A DNA stretch of 33,596 nucleotides from an uncultured Saprospiraceae bacterium (GCA_937997635.1 CALLFA010000118.1:1-33596), one strand, 5' to 3'. Positions 1 through 8,582 are shown, counted from the first letter of the stretch. The notes: generated by a model not told the origin, from the sequence alone. Translations and numbers: made by a program.

Positions 1-129
1 AACACCCTTTGATAATAAGACAAGCAAATCAGCTAGTCCCCCTATCCAGTACAATGGAAAAAATCATATTTATTTTTGTATATGTGTTTGTCTCTGTTAA
101 TCAATACTCAATAGAGTTTTAAACTTTTC

Positions 130-720
130 TTATTTCTCTAACTCTTTGTTTAACCAAACGATCAAGCCCTTTACTTCAGTTATAGTTTTGTCTCCATCTT
201 TATACTGTTGCCATAAATCTGGATAAGGCGTCAAAAGTTTTTTCATATTTCGCCTAGTTGCTTTGCGAACCTTGCCTGTTTCCATATCTAACAAGATACC
301 CCAAATTTTACTCTCAACAGCAGGGCCATTCGATGAAGGTACTCCTCTTGATCCGCTAAATTTCTCATTGCCAAATCTATCCTCGAAATAACTATACCTT
401 CCTGTAAAATGGGACCTTACGAAATATCCCTTTCTTCCAAATTCATTAGAATTGAGGTAAATGTGATCTTTATTAACAAAACAATAAATTCTCTTTATCT
501 TTTTATATCTCCCTTCATAGAAAATTTCATAACGAGACACTCCATCTTTCGAACTTTTAAGATCTTGTCTATAGGGTAAATCTTTAACCGCCCTATTAGC
601 CTTTAAATCTTCAAAACTTATGTACAGTCCATTTTCAAAGCGATTGTCATCAGTTTGTGCTATTCCTTGTGTTAATATCCCAAGAAATAGTGCTGCAAGT
701 ATTAAAATCCTACTATTCAT
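130..720 (-). CDS. Secreted protein of unknown function
   Basis: I do not recognise the family. The frame is open back to 789, but I chose the ATG at 720. From there the protein (about 196 aa) begins with a clean Sec signal peptide: a short basic start, a hydrophobic core of Leu/Ile/Ala, and a probable cleavage site after the GIAQ sequence near residue 22. The 23 extra upstream residues are polar and would bury that signal. The mature part is basic, rich in Arg, Lys, Tyr and Phe, and predicted beta-rich, with no Cys pairs, repeats or catalytic motif I can name. No T9SS sorting domain is visible at the C-terminus, which ends in a short charged helix. The neighbour at 1007 is divergent, so this looks like a single-gene unit. 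Existence as a gene is likely; the function is unknown. Confidence 0.7.
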   Translation of the reverse strand: MNSRILILAALFLGILTQGIAQTDDNRFENGLYISFEDLKANRAVKDLPYRQDLKSSKDGVSRYEIFYEGRYKKIKRIYCFVNKDHIYLNSNEFGRKGYFVRSHFTGRYSYFEDRFGNEKFSGSRGVPSSNGPAVESKIWGILLDMETGKVRKATRRNMKKLLTPYPDLWQQYKDGDKTITEVKGLIVWLNKELEK

Positions 721-887
721 TAATGTCTTTGTTTGACATTTAGACGCTCTTGTGTATATCGAGGTACATATTTTAAGAGACTTTGACATTTATCATCTTA
801 CATGAAATCTGAATAATTAGGGTATTCCCCTATCCATAATTCATGGTATACTTCGATTCAAACTGTCGGACAAGCTCATAATTTTAA

Positions 888-922
888 ATAAAGTATCAAA
901 TCACCCATTTGATATGCTTTAT
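888..922 (+). other. Imperfect intergenic stem-loop
   Basis: ATAAAG plus TATCAAAT (888-901) pairs with ATTTGATA plus CTTTAT (907-922). The two blocks are interrupted by a 2-nt TG bulge on the 3' arm, and the loop is CACCC. It lies 26 bases upstream of a second, stronger hairpin. Together they could be the body and terminator of a small transcript, or simply terminator debris; nothing in the sequence decides. Confidence 0.4.
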
Positions 923-947
923 TGATAGAATTAGTTAGTAAATCGTT

Positions 948-979
948 AAGTGGAATTCATAACAGTATGAATTCCACTT
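948..979 (+). terminator. Perfect 13-bp hairpin with T run (terminator or operator)
   Basis: AAGTGGAATTCAT (948-960) and ATGAATTCCACTT (967-979) are perfect inverted repeats around a 6-nt loop, followed by more T residues (980-982). In form this is a Rho-independent terminator on the plus strand, but no plus-strand gene precedes it in the window. It ends two bases before a TAnnTTTG promoter element for the hydrolase/OsmC gene, so it may instead be an operator overlapping that promoter. Confidence 0.6.
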
Positions 980-981
980 TT

Positions 982-989
982 TACATTTG
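982..989 (+). promoter_or_regulatory. Bacteroidota -7 promoter element for the hydrolase/OsmC gene
   Basis: TACATTTG is a perfect match to the Bacteroidota -7 consensus TAnnTTTG. Transcription would start near 995, leaving a leader of roughly a dozen bases before the ATG at 1007. No clear -33 TTG element is seen, because that position falls inside the 948-979 hairpin. This fits a promoter controlled by a factor binding the palindrome, but that is inference. Confidence 0.5.
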
Positions 990-1006
990 TAAAAAATTAA
1001 GCTAAC

Positions 1007-2215
1007 ATGCCTACCAAAACAATAAAATTCAAAAACAATCGAGGTTTAAGTCTATGTGGAAAAATTGAATTTCCTCTGACCAAAAAACCTGATGCCTATG
1101 CTATTTTTTCTCATGTCTTTACAGGGAGTAAAAACTTAAATGCCACAAGAAACATTAGTAGAGCGCTTACGCTAAATGGCATTGCTGTGCTTAGATTTGA
1201 TTTTACTGGTTTGGGTGATAGTGATGGTGATTTTGCAGAGTCAAATTTTAGCACCAATGTGGAAGACATTATGGCTGCTTCAAAATATTTAGAAGACAAC
1301 TATGAAGCACCACAAATCTTAATTGGACATTCTCTTGGTGGAGCAGCAGCGATCTACGCAGCAAAAGAGATTGAAAGTATAAAAGCCGTCTGCACAATTG
1401 GGGCACCTTCAGAACCAGAGCACGTTACGCACCTCTTTGGTCTTTCACTTTCAAAAATTGAAGAAGATGGTCAAGCTGAGGTGAATATCGGAGGAAGACG
1501 TTTTACCATCAAAAAACAATTCATTGAAGATATTCGTGCTGTTGATTTAGAAGGAATAACAAAGAATTTAAAAAAGGCAATTTTAATTTTACACTCACCT
1601 CAAGATAACATTGTAGAAATAGAAAATGCAGCCAAAATTTATCATGCCGCTCACCATCCCAAAAGCTTTGTTACCCTAAACAATGCAGACCATATGCTCA
1701 GCAATAAAGATGATGCATATTATGCGGCACATGTTATTTCATCTTGGGTCAAAAGATATATTCCAATTGAGAAAAAAGAAACACTAAAAACAGAAAAGCA
1801 GGTAATTGCAAAACTAGGAGATGTGGGATACACCACAGATATCATGGCAGGCAAACACGGATTGATAGCTGATGAATCCGAACAATTAGGCGGAAACGAT
1901 TTTGGACCTTCACCATACGAACTACTTAATTCAGCCTTAGGAGCTTGTACAGCGATGACCTTACAGATGTATGCACGAAGAAAAGGTTGGCCTTTAGAAG
2001 ATGTCAGTGTTCATCTATCCTTTGATAGATCATACAAGGAGGATTGTATGAACTGTATTGAAAAAGATCTGAAACTTGGCATGTTTGAAATGAGAATCGA
2101 ACTAGAAGGACCATTGGATGAAACTCAAAAAGCAAGACTCATTGAGATAGCTCATAAGTGTCCAGTAAGCAGAACCTTATCAGCTACTCCTGAATTTAAT
2201 ATTGCTTTGGGCTAG
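1007..2215 (+). CDS. Bifunctional alpha/beta hydrolase / OsmC family protein
   Basis: This 402-residue fusion has two domains. Residues 1-255 form an alpha/beta hydrolase: the nucleophile elbow GHSLGG carries Ser109, and Asp200 (SPQD) and His229 (ADHM) complete a plausible triad. Residues 265-402 form an OsmC/Ohr-type domain with the two expected reactive cysteines, Cys314 in LGACTAMT and Cys385 in HKCPVSRT. OsmC/Ohr proteins reduce organic hydroperoxides through such a Cys pair. The hydrolase half might release or trim a peroxidised acyl substrate, but the substrate is unknown. The same fusion is known in other bacteria, so it is not an assembly artefact. There is no signal peptide, so it is cytoplasmic. 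It stands alone behind the 948-989 hairpin/promoter and converges on the lipoprotein gene. The family call is confident; the hydrolase specificity is not. Confidence 0.92.
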   Translation: MPTKTIKFKNNRGLSLCGKIEFPLTKKPDAYAIFSHVFTGSKNLNATRNISRALTLNGIAVLRFDFTGLGDSDGDFAESNFSTNVEDIMAASKYLEDNYEAPQILIGHSLGGAAAIYAAKEIESIKAVCTIGAPSEPEHVTHLFGLSLSKIEEDGQAEVNIGGRRFTIKKQFIEDIRAVDLEGITKNLKKAILILHSPQDNIVEIENAAKIYHAAHHPKSFVTLNNADHMLSNKDDAYYAAHVISSWVKRYIPIEKKETLKTEKQVIAKLGDVGYTTDIMAGKHGLIADESEQLGGNDFGPSPYELLNSALGACTAMTLQMYARRKGWPLEDVSVHLSFDRSYKEDCMNCIEKDLKLGMFEMRIELEGPLDETQKARLIEIAHKCPVSRTLSATPEFNIALG

Positions 2216-2234
2216 TGTTTAAATTTTCAATAAC

Positions 2235-2257
2235 AAAGCTGATTTTATTTTAGCTTT
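2235..2257. terminator. Weak hairpin between convergent genes
   Basis: AAAGCT (2235-2240) and AGCTTT (2252-2257) flank an AT-rich loop between the end of the OsmC fusion gene and the 3' end of the lipoprotein gene, overlapping the latter's stop codon. A six-pair stem in T-rich sequence could serve as a weak bidirectional terminator. Confidence 0.3.
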
Positions 2258-3372
2258 CTATTGACATCAATACTACTGTTGAACGCATCAGCTAATTCAC
2301 TAAAACATTCTTCGACTAAATCGTCAATGTCATAATCTGGGTCAAGAAGACCGAATGTCTCTAAATCAATACTTGAAGGGACTGCATCCTCATCTCCATC
2401 TTCTAAGTAATAAAAAACTGCTTGATCCTGCGCTTCTGCTGAGAATCTTCCTGAATCAAATCTAGTATTGGCCTTGACATCATAGATTTCGTATTGACCC
2501 CTACCCTCAACAACCCAGGTGTATTCTACGGCTTTGACCGTTGCAGTAATTTTCTTGTAGATTGGAATCTTGATTTCTTTATTGGTTGCAGTATCAATTT
2601 CCGTTTCGTAACCATCCTCAATTTCTTCTGTAAATTCTTGATAAGAATCATCTTTATATACATCGGTATCAGATATTTCTGCAGCAACTATTATTCGATA
2701 GTCTGTTTCTGGACCTACCATGCTGGTGAAAGTATTAAAGTCATCGTCTCTAAAATCAACTTCATTCTGAAAGTTGTTTCTAAATTCCCAACTATTGAAA
2801 ACATCCCGATCAAAATCCACGGCAATGAATCTATGTCCAAGCTGTGCTGCTGCATAATACAGCGAATCGGTCAATCTTTGTGAAGCCCCATATTTTTTTA
2901 GAGCATAGGCATCACTTGCAGCGCGCACAACATATATCCTGTCACCGGTTCGCTGGTATTCAGCAATCCCTTCATCATATAGATCGTAGGTGTAATCAAA
3001 TAATTTTTGATCTACTTCAGTTGCCAAATCACTTAGTCGACTTGCATCTATTTCTCCTTCTCTCAACTGTGGGTATTCTGCAAATTTATCGGATTCTTTC
3101 TGCAGGCGCTTTATCTTCTGTTTTGCATCTTTCCAATCCTTAAAATCACCAGATCTTAGACTTGTCAAAACTTTGGCTTGTTCAGTCTCGAAATATTTGT
3201 TAGCAGCTTTTACCATCATATTTCTTTCCTTCCTATCCAAGGAATTCCTTTTGGCCTTTCCATCTAGTTTGGAAATTATTTGTTGGTACTCACCAGCTTC
3301 ATATAACTTATCAACACTCTTACATGCGCTTAAGGCAAATATGAAAAGTATTGCAAAAGAAAGCTGTTTCAT
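2245..3372 (-). CDS. Lipoprotein of unknown function, helical
   Basis: A 375-residue predicted lipoprotein. The first 17 residues are a short hydrophobic signal ending in the lipobox LSAC, so Cys17 would be acylated and the protein anchored in the envelope. Residues 20-180 are mostly alpha-helical and charged, with TPR-like stretches (KLYEAGEYQQII near the start, then a helical run of Lys/Glu). The C-terminal half is predicted beta-rich and strongly acidic, with an Asp/Glu-rich tail. I see no enzyme motif and do not recognise the family. It converges on the OsmC fusion gene and is separated from the acyl-CoA oxidase gene upstream by a GC-rich repeat element (3423-3520), so it is probably transcribed on its own. 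A structural or assembly role in the envelope is a guess. Confidence 0.8.
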   Translation of the reverse strand: MKQLSFAILFIFALSACKSVDKLYEAGEYQQIISKLDGKAKRNSLDRKERNMMVKAANKYFETEQAKVLTSLRSGDFKDWKDAKQKIKRLQKESDKFAEYPQLREGEIDASRLSDLATEVDQKLFDYTYDLYDEGIAEYQRTGDRIYVVRAASDAYALKKYGASQRLTDSLYYAAAQLGHRFIAVDFDRDVFNSWEFRNNFQNEVDFRDDDFNTFTSMVGPETDYRIIVAAEISDTDVYKDDSYQEFTEEIEDGYETEIDTATNKEIKIPIYKKITATVKAVEYTWVVEGRGQYEIYDVKANTRFDSGRFSAEAQDQAVFYYLEDGDEDAVPSSIDLETFGLLDPDYDIDDLVEECFSELADAFNSSIDVNRKLK

Positions 3373-3422
3373 TTATATCCTATTTGATTCGAATTCAATA
3401 TACAAAATCTCATTGCGATTTT

Positions 3423-3520
3423 AGACTCGCTGCGCTTTGCCTGCTAGGGACACGCTTCTTTGTCGCGGGGGACACGCCTCACTAGGCTTGCTGGAGACTC
3501 GCTCCTTCGTCGCTGGAGAC
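3423..3520. repeat. GC-rich intergenic repeat, four imperfect units
   Basis: By direct count 61 of 98 bases are G or C, far above the surrounding AT-rich DNA. It divides into four imperfect units of about 22-27 bases, starting at 3423, 3449, 3472 and 3495. Each starts with AGAC or ACAC and a CGC and ends in a G-rich CTGG/GGGG. The last unit contains CTTCGTCGCTG, which also occurs in reverse complement in the repeat at 15065-15233, suggesting one dispersed family. It lies directly after the stop codon of the acyl-CoA oxidase gene. Confidence 0.6.
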
Positions 3521-3525
3521 TTTGA

Positions 3526-5829
3526 TCAATTGTACAGAATAATGTTAGCCCCAAGTAACTCTTCTGGGATTCCAAATGAATCTACTAAAGTACCAGCCAT
3601 AGGTCTTAGCTCTTGATTCAGTTTTGCTATCATCCTTCTGATTGCCTTAGTCTTACTAACCCCAAGGTATTCGTTCTCTAAAAAGAAGCCTTTTTCTTGT
3701 TGAATAATGGTTAGTGCATACAATTGACATACCTTTTCTAAAGCGGATTTCACATTTTTATCCTCAACTGTTTCAATTGCCGATTGGAATGAGGTCAAGG
3801 CCAATCTTTCTGAATAGGCAGCACCTAACTCAAGCATATGAAGCTGACATCTCATATAAGCATCGTTGGGATCAATGCGTTGACCAAGATATTTTCTCAT
3901 TCTAGTACTTACCGATAAGGTCAATTTCTCTTCTCTATATCTAAAGGCATGAGCATGGAATCTTGGATCAAGAAGATGACTTACAGAAGTATTGTTAGCA
4001 TAAGAAGGATTAATCTCAATCAACTTTTTCGATAATCTTTCCTGCAAATATTTCATAACTGCAAAGAAGTTATTCTCTCCAAAAGATTTTCTGAATTCTG
4101 TCAAAACTCCCTTGGCAACCAATTGCATTAAGACAGTATTATCTCCTTCAAATGTGGTGAAGATATCTGTATCCGCTTTTAAATCAGCAAACCTGTTTTC
4201 TTTCAAATAGCCTTTGCCACCACACGCTTCTCGGCACTCTTGAATTGTTCGTGTGGCATGCCAGGTTGCTTTAGATTTTAAGCCAGCAGCTAAAGTCTCT
4301 ATATGCCGCATGTCACCGTCTGTATTGTTTGTGTATTTATCTGCGAGTCGACGGAGTGCAAAATAGTAAGCATAGGTTTTAGCTACTAAAGGAATTAAGC
4401 GATGCTGGTGAGTTGGATAATCCATGATTAATGTTTCAGGTAGATTATCCTTGGCATTAAATTGTCTTCGTTTTAATGCATACTTTGTTGCAATGGTTAA
4501 TGCAGATTTTGATGCACTAATTCCGGCTAAGCCAACACAAATTCGACCCACGACTAATGCACCTAGCATGGTGAAAAATCGCTTAGATGGATTTTTTAGT
4601 GGACTGTCATAATGTCCGTTATCGTCAATATCTCCAAAACGATTGAGTAAGTTGTCTTTCGGTACTCTGACATTATCAAACCAAATTCTTCCATTGTCTA
4701 CACCATTTAATCCCATTTTATACCCAGAGTCTTTTACCGTCACGCCAGGCATTAATTCATTATTATCATCTCTGATAGGAACAAGAACTGCATGTACACC
4801 ATGGCTTTCTCCATCCACAATCAATTGAGCAAAAACAGCTGCCATCGTACTGTGCATTGCATTGCCTATATATTCTTTACCTGCTTCAACATTTGGAGAA
4901 TGAATGACCAACTCCTTTGTATCAGAATCGTACGTGGCAGTAGTTGTCAAACCATTCACATTTGAGCCGTGTCCTGTTTCTGTCATAGCAAAGCAGCCCA
5001 GCAGATCTGCCCGATGCATCGCTTCTAAATATTTTTTGTGATGCTTTTCAGTACCGAGTGAATACAATGCTCCACCAAATAAGCCAAACTGAACGCCAAA
5101 TTTTATTGCTAAGCTCAGATCACTGTATCCCAGCATTTCAAAAACTGCGATGTGATCTCCAGAACGTTCCCCTCCTCCATACTTTTTAGGAAATGAATAT
5201 GCACTTACGCCTTGTTTTGCTAATTCTTTCGTTTGGTCTAAAATCCGAAGTCTGAAAATGTCTTTATCTGGCTCAGTCACATAAGCAAAAGCATGATCAC
5301 TTAATAAGATTCTCATTCGATTCTTTGTGTCTGCGTATTCTCCATCCATAAAGTCTTGTAAGGCTTTAACATCAAAAGTAGCACCATCGGGTTTTATTTC
5401 GTTTGCCGAATCAATTTTAGACAATAGGATGTTACTGCTGATTTGTCCATCAACCCCGAGGGCTTTCCCCAGCTCAATTAAAGCAGATTTTGTCTCCTCT
5501 AAATCTTTACCTGATTGACTTCCTTTGGCTATTTCCAAGCCAAGATCTACTAGCGATGTTTTACCATCTACGGCTAAGTCTTTCCCATAACTTTTTAATG
5601 CAATAACCCATTCTTTGAATGTGGATTCGTCAGGTGGGGAAGTCGGATCTGTCCACTTGATGAGATATGCTTTTTCTTCTGCTGTTAGGCATTCTAAGCA
5701 ATTCAGTTTTTCATGAATGATCTTCATTTCTGATGGACTAAGGACGCTGTCAGACCAGCCGACATAAAACAGTGGCAAGAACGATAAAATTCCTTCTGTT
5801 AGTTCTCCGGGCAAGACTTGATTTGACAT
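3526..5829 (-). CDS. Acyl-CoA dehydrogenase/oxidase family enzyme (large, ACOX-like)
   Basis: A 767-residue flavoenzyme that would introduce the trans-2 double bond into acyl-CoA in beta-oxidation. The FAD/substrate motif AMTETGHGSNV lies at 281-291. The block ending in CGGKGY (536-541) and TFEGDN (559-564) matches acyl-CoA oxidases, with Glu561 in the place of the catalytic base. Length and C-terminal helical domain fit acyl-CoA oxidases better than the roughly 380-residue dehydrogenases. Residues 1-145 are an additional helical region before the core. Its start (FYVGWSDSVLSPSEMKII) resembles TerB-like domains. There is no signal peptide, so it is cytosolic. Whether electrons go to oxygen or to an electron-transfer flavoprotein cannot be read from sequence. 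It is divergent from fabG, with 97 bases between the starts, so lipid genes cluster here. Confidence 0.93.
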   Translation of the reverse strand: MSNQVLPGELTEGILSFLPLFYVGWSDSVLSPSEMKIIHEKLNCLECLTAEEKAYLIKWTDPTSPPDESTFKEWVIALKSYGKDLAVDGKTSLVDLGLEIAKGSQSGKDLEETKSALIELGKALGVDGQISSNILLSKIDSANEIKPDGATFDVKALQDFMDGEYADTKNRMRILLSDHAFAYVTEPDKDIFRLRILDQTKELAKQGVSAYSFPKKYGGGERSGDHIAVFEMLGYSDLSLAIKFGVQFGLFGGALYSLGTEKHHKKYLEAMHRADLLGCFAMTETGHGSNVNGLTTTATYDSDTKELVIHSPNVEAGKEYIGNAMHSTMAAVFAQLIVDGESHGVHAVLVPIRDDNNELMPGVTVKDSGYKMGLNGVDNGRIWFDNVRVPKDNLLNRFGDIDDNGHYDSPLKNPSKRFFTMLGALVVGRICVGLAGISASKSALTIATKYALKRRQFNAKDNLPETLIMDYPTHQHRLIPLVAKTYAYYFALRRLADKYTNNTDGDMRHIETLAAGLKSKATWHATRTIQECREACGGKGYLKENRFADLKADTDIFTTFEGDNTVLMQLVAKGVLTEFRKSFGENNFFAVMKYLQERLSKKLIEINPSYANNTSVSHLLDPRFHAHAFRYREEKLTLSVSTRMRKYLGQRIDPNDAYMRCQLHMLELGAAYSERLALTSFQSAIETVEDKNVKSALEKVCQLYALTIIQQEKGFFLENEYLGVSKTKAIRRMIAKLNQELRPMAGTLVDSFGIPEELLGANIILYN

Positions 5830-5926
5830 ATGGTTTTATTTGTTTGATAAACAATTATATTCGCTACATATTTTAAATGGTTTAAAGCATCTCTTGGTTG
5901 CATAAAACGTAATTAAATAAAATAAA

Positions 5927-6673
5927 ATGAAGTTGTTAGAAGGTAAAAATGCAATTGTCACTGGTGGATCTCGTGGAATTGGGGAATCTATCGTGAGAGC
6001 TTTTGTTGCACAAGGGGCGAATGTATTGTTTACCTACAGATCAAGTGCTGATCGAGCCAATACGCTTGCAGAAGAAATGTCAGCTTCTGGTCAAAAAGTG
6101 TTGGCTGTTCAATCTGATGCAAGTTCATTCGCGCAAGCAGAACAATTGATAAAAAAAACAACTGAGGAATTTGATACAATTGATGTTTTAGTCAATAATG
6201 CTGGCATCACCAAAGACAATCTAATGTTGCGTATGAGTGAGGAGCAATGGGATCAAGTGATCGACATCAATTTAAAGTCGGTGTTTAATCTCACCAAACA
6301 TGCCATGAGATCAATGCTCAAAGCGAAGGCTGGTTCCATCATCAATATCTCATCGGTTGTTGGTGTTTTTGGGAATGCAGGTCAAGCAAATTATGCTGCA
6401 TCTAAGGCAGGGATTATTGGATTTAGTAAATCTATAGCTAAAGAAGTAGGCTCAAGAGGAATCAGATGTAATGTCTTAGCACCTGGATTTATTGCTACTG
6501 ATATGACAGACGAGCTAGATGAATCTACTAAAAAAACGTACACAGATGCCATTCCTTTAAAGCGTTTTGGTCAAGGTCAAGATGTGGCTGATACTTGCGT
6601 GTTTTTGGGTTCAGATATGTCGACTTACGTCACTGGTCAAGTCATAAGTGTGTGTGGCGGTATGAATATTTAG
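5927..6673 (+). CDS. fabG: 3-oxoacyl-[acyl-carrier-protein] reductase
   Basis: A 248-residue short-chain dehydrogenase that reduces 3-oxoacyl-ACP with NADPH in fatty-acid elongation. The cofactor loop TGGSRGIG is at 12-19, NNAG at 90-93, and the catalytic set is Asn115, Ser143, Tyr156 and Lys160 (YAASK). The C-terminal ending VTGQVISVCGGMNI and the overall length match FabG closely. The ATG at 5927 gives exactly the family start. A serine hydrolase gene follows after 67 bases on the same strand and might be co-transcribed. FabG-like paralogues for other substrates (for example acetoacetyl-CoA reductase) share these motifs, so the role in fatty-acid synthesis is likely but not proven. Confidence 0.93.
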   Translation: MKLLEGKNAIVTGGSRGIGESIVRAFVAQGANVLFTYRSSADRANTLAEEMSASGQKVLAVQSDASSFAQAEQLIKKTTEEFDTIDVLVNNAGITKDNLMLRMSEEQWDQVIDINLKSVFNLTKHAMRSMLKAKAGSIINISSVVGVFGNAGQANYAASKAGIIGFSKSIAKEVGSRGIRCNVLAPGFIATDMTDELDESTKKTYTDAIPLKRFGQGQDVADTCVFLGSDMSTYVTGQVISVCGGMNI

Positions 6674-6740
6674 CCGATAGATGATATTGCTGTAGAAGGG
6701 CGTCTTTCCTTGTGCAATAAAATCTTTCTATCTTATTGGA

Positions 6741-8582
6741 ATGAAAACTTTTTCGTTACTCTTTTTGTATTTCTATTTGGCTTTAAGCCTTCAAGCACAA
6801 CATCATTCTCCACCCATACAACCCTTACTCGATAGTCTTGAAGCAGTCATTATCGACGAAAAGATCCCTGGTGCTTTGATTTCCATCGTTCGGTCTGATT
6901 CCATTATTTATACAGGTGGTGTTGGTTATGCAAATGTAGAAGATAGTGTACGAGTCAGTGATCAACATTTGTTCAGACTCGGTTCTATTTCGAAGACGAT
7001 GACCGCATTGGCTTTAATGAGATTAGTAGAAGACAATAGACTTGATCTACAAACGCCTGTAATGGACATTGATCCAAATTTATCCATCACAAATAGATGG
7101 AGAGATACAGATCCGATTACTGTTGAACACGCACTGGAACACACCACGGGTTTTGACGATATGCACATGCATGCGATTTACAATAAAACTGATGAGGTCG
7201 CGCCTTCTTGCAAAACGATGTTGGAGTCCCACAAAAATTCTTTGACTGCAAGGTGGAAACCAGGAACTCGCTGGGCATACTCGAATCCAGGATACGTATT
7301 GGCTGGTCATATTTTGGAGAAAAAAACTGGAGATAGCTATCATCAAGTGACCAAACAATCTGTTTTTGATCCTATCGGTATGGTGTCTTCTGGCTTTTAT
7401 TTCAAAGAACCAGAGAAGTTGATGGCGCAAGGGTACAGTAGGGAAGGAGGAAATTTCACACCTATTGATTATCCATCAATCCAAGGAGGCCCTGCTGGTG
7501 AATTGTGTTCGAATGCTATGGATATGGCGACCTTTTTACAATTCATGTTGACTAGGCAACTTAGTGATGGTTCGACATTGATTTCTAGGCAATCTTTTGA
7601 TCGAATGGAATCTTCGAAAACATCATATGGAGCAAAAAATGGCTTGGCTAATGGATACGGATTGGCCATATTCAATCATTGGCTAAACGGATTCCATTTT
7701 CAAGGGCATGATGGAGGTATCGATGGCTTCGTCTCTTCTGCCTTATATTCCAGAGATGCAGATTTTGGCTATGCTGTATCAGTCAACACGACTAAATCAC
7801 CGGCATCATTGGCAAGAAAAATTCGCAACTATTTTCTAGGAGATGAGAAAGTCAGTAATCGAGAAGAAGTGCCGCTGCCTAAAGATTTCCAACAAAACTA
7901 TGAAGGGTTTTACACCATGCAGAGTCCAAGGAGTCAGTTGACTTACTTTCTTGAATATATGTTTGATGCAATTGAAATTGAAGTGCAAGAAGATTCTGTG
8001 TTTGTTAAGGAGTTGATGAATGGCGTTGTAGATACCTTGTATCATGCGGGAGGACATACGTTTTATTCCACGGATGAAGGATTTCCGAAAACCTTGTTTT
8101 CCAGCCAAGAGAAAAATAAAATCCTTTGGTTGAGATCAGATACTTTTCATAAAGTGTCTAAAGCAAATCATTTATTTAAAATGGGTTTGTTCTTCTTATC
8201 TGTCTTCATGACGCTTGTATTTATGATTTATGGTTTTTTCTGGTTGTTGATTAATGTTTTTAAAAAGAATAAGAAGCCATTTTCCAGCCATGTCACATTA
8301 TGGATATCTACGTTTAGTTTTGTAGGAATGATCATTGCATTCATTTACAATGCAGAGAGCATAGGTCCTTCCAATGAGCTAACGCTATCAGCTCTACTCG
8401 TCACTATATTTTCGTGGCTGTTTTTAATTTTTGCTTTTCTGGCCTTACTTCAATCATTTAGATTGAATTCAACAAATAGGTTTTTTAGATTGTTTTATAC
8501 AATTTCTGCATTATCAGTGATTGGCTTAGCATTGTTCCTTTTTTATCATGATATCATCGGCTTACAAATGTGGAATTATTAA
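6741..8582 (+). CDS. Class C beta-lactamase-type serine hydrolase with C-terminal membrane domain
   Basis: A 613-residue protein. Residues 1-20 are a signal peptide (cleavage near LQAQ). Residues about 25-360 are a beta-lactamase class C / penicillin-binding-protein-fold serine hydrolase, with the S-x-x-K motif at Ser82-Lys85 (SISK), Tyr180-Ser-Asn182 (YSN) and His323-Asp-Gly325 in the place of the KTG box. After a linker and a small beta domain (about 375-465), four hydrophobic segments lie at roughly 480-510, 525-545, 550-575 and 585-610. The catalytic domain would therefore sit in the periplasm, tethered to the inner membrane. Members of this family are esterases, peptidases or peptidoglycan-modifying enzymes; beta-lactam hydrolysis need not be their role. 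It may be transcribed with fabG and ends at a strong hairpin. Confidence 0.88.
   Translation: MKTFSLLFLYFYLALSLQAQHHSPPIQPLLDSLEAVIIDEKIPGALISIVRSDSIIYTGGVGYANVEDSVRVSDQHLFRLGSISKTMTALALMRLVEDNRLDLQTPVMDIDPNLSITNRWRDTDPITVEHALEHTTGFDDMHMHAIYNKTDEVAPSCKTMLESHKNSLTARWKPGTRWAYSNPGYVLAGHILEKKTGDSYHQVTKQSVFDPIGMVSSGFYFKEPEKLMAQGYSREGGNFTPIDYPSIQGGPAGELCSNAMDMATFLQFMLTRQLSDGSTLISRQSFDRMESSKTSYGAKNGLANGYGLAIFNHWLNGFHFQGHDGGIDGFVSSALYSRDADFGYAVSVNTTKSPASLARKIRNYFLGDEKVSNREEVPLPKDFQQNYEGFYTMQSPRSQLTYFLEYMFDAIEIEVQEDSVFVKELMNGVVDTLYHAGGHTFYSTDEGFPKTLFSSQEKNKILWLRSDTFHKVSKANHLFKMGLFFLSVFMTLVFMIYGFFWLLINVFKKNKKPFSSHVTLWISTFSFVGMIIAFIYNAESIGPSNELTLSALLVTIFSWLFLIFAFLALLQSFRLNSTNRFFRLFYTISALSVIGLALFLFYHDIIGLQMWNY

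Noticed and set aside
39..836. CCCCTATCCA at 39-48 and 827-836 flanking the first gene, as a possible target-site duplication or att pair
   Set aside because: Only ten bases, no integrase or transposase between them and no inverted repeats; most likely chance.
2494..3424. Three + strand frames (2494-2883, 2844-3143, 3173-3424)
   Set aside because: All are antisense to the lipoprotein gene, which has a lipobox and sensible composition; the + strand frames are Phe/Ile/Cys-rich shadows.
7080..7430. 116-codon minus-strand frame
   Set aside because: Antisense to the serine hydrolase, whose SxxK and YxN motifs lie in this interval; the frame has no domain of its own.
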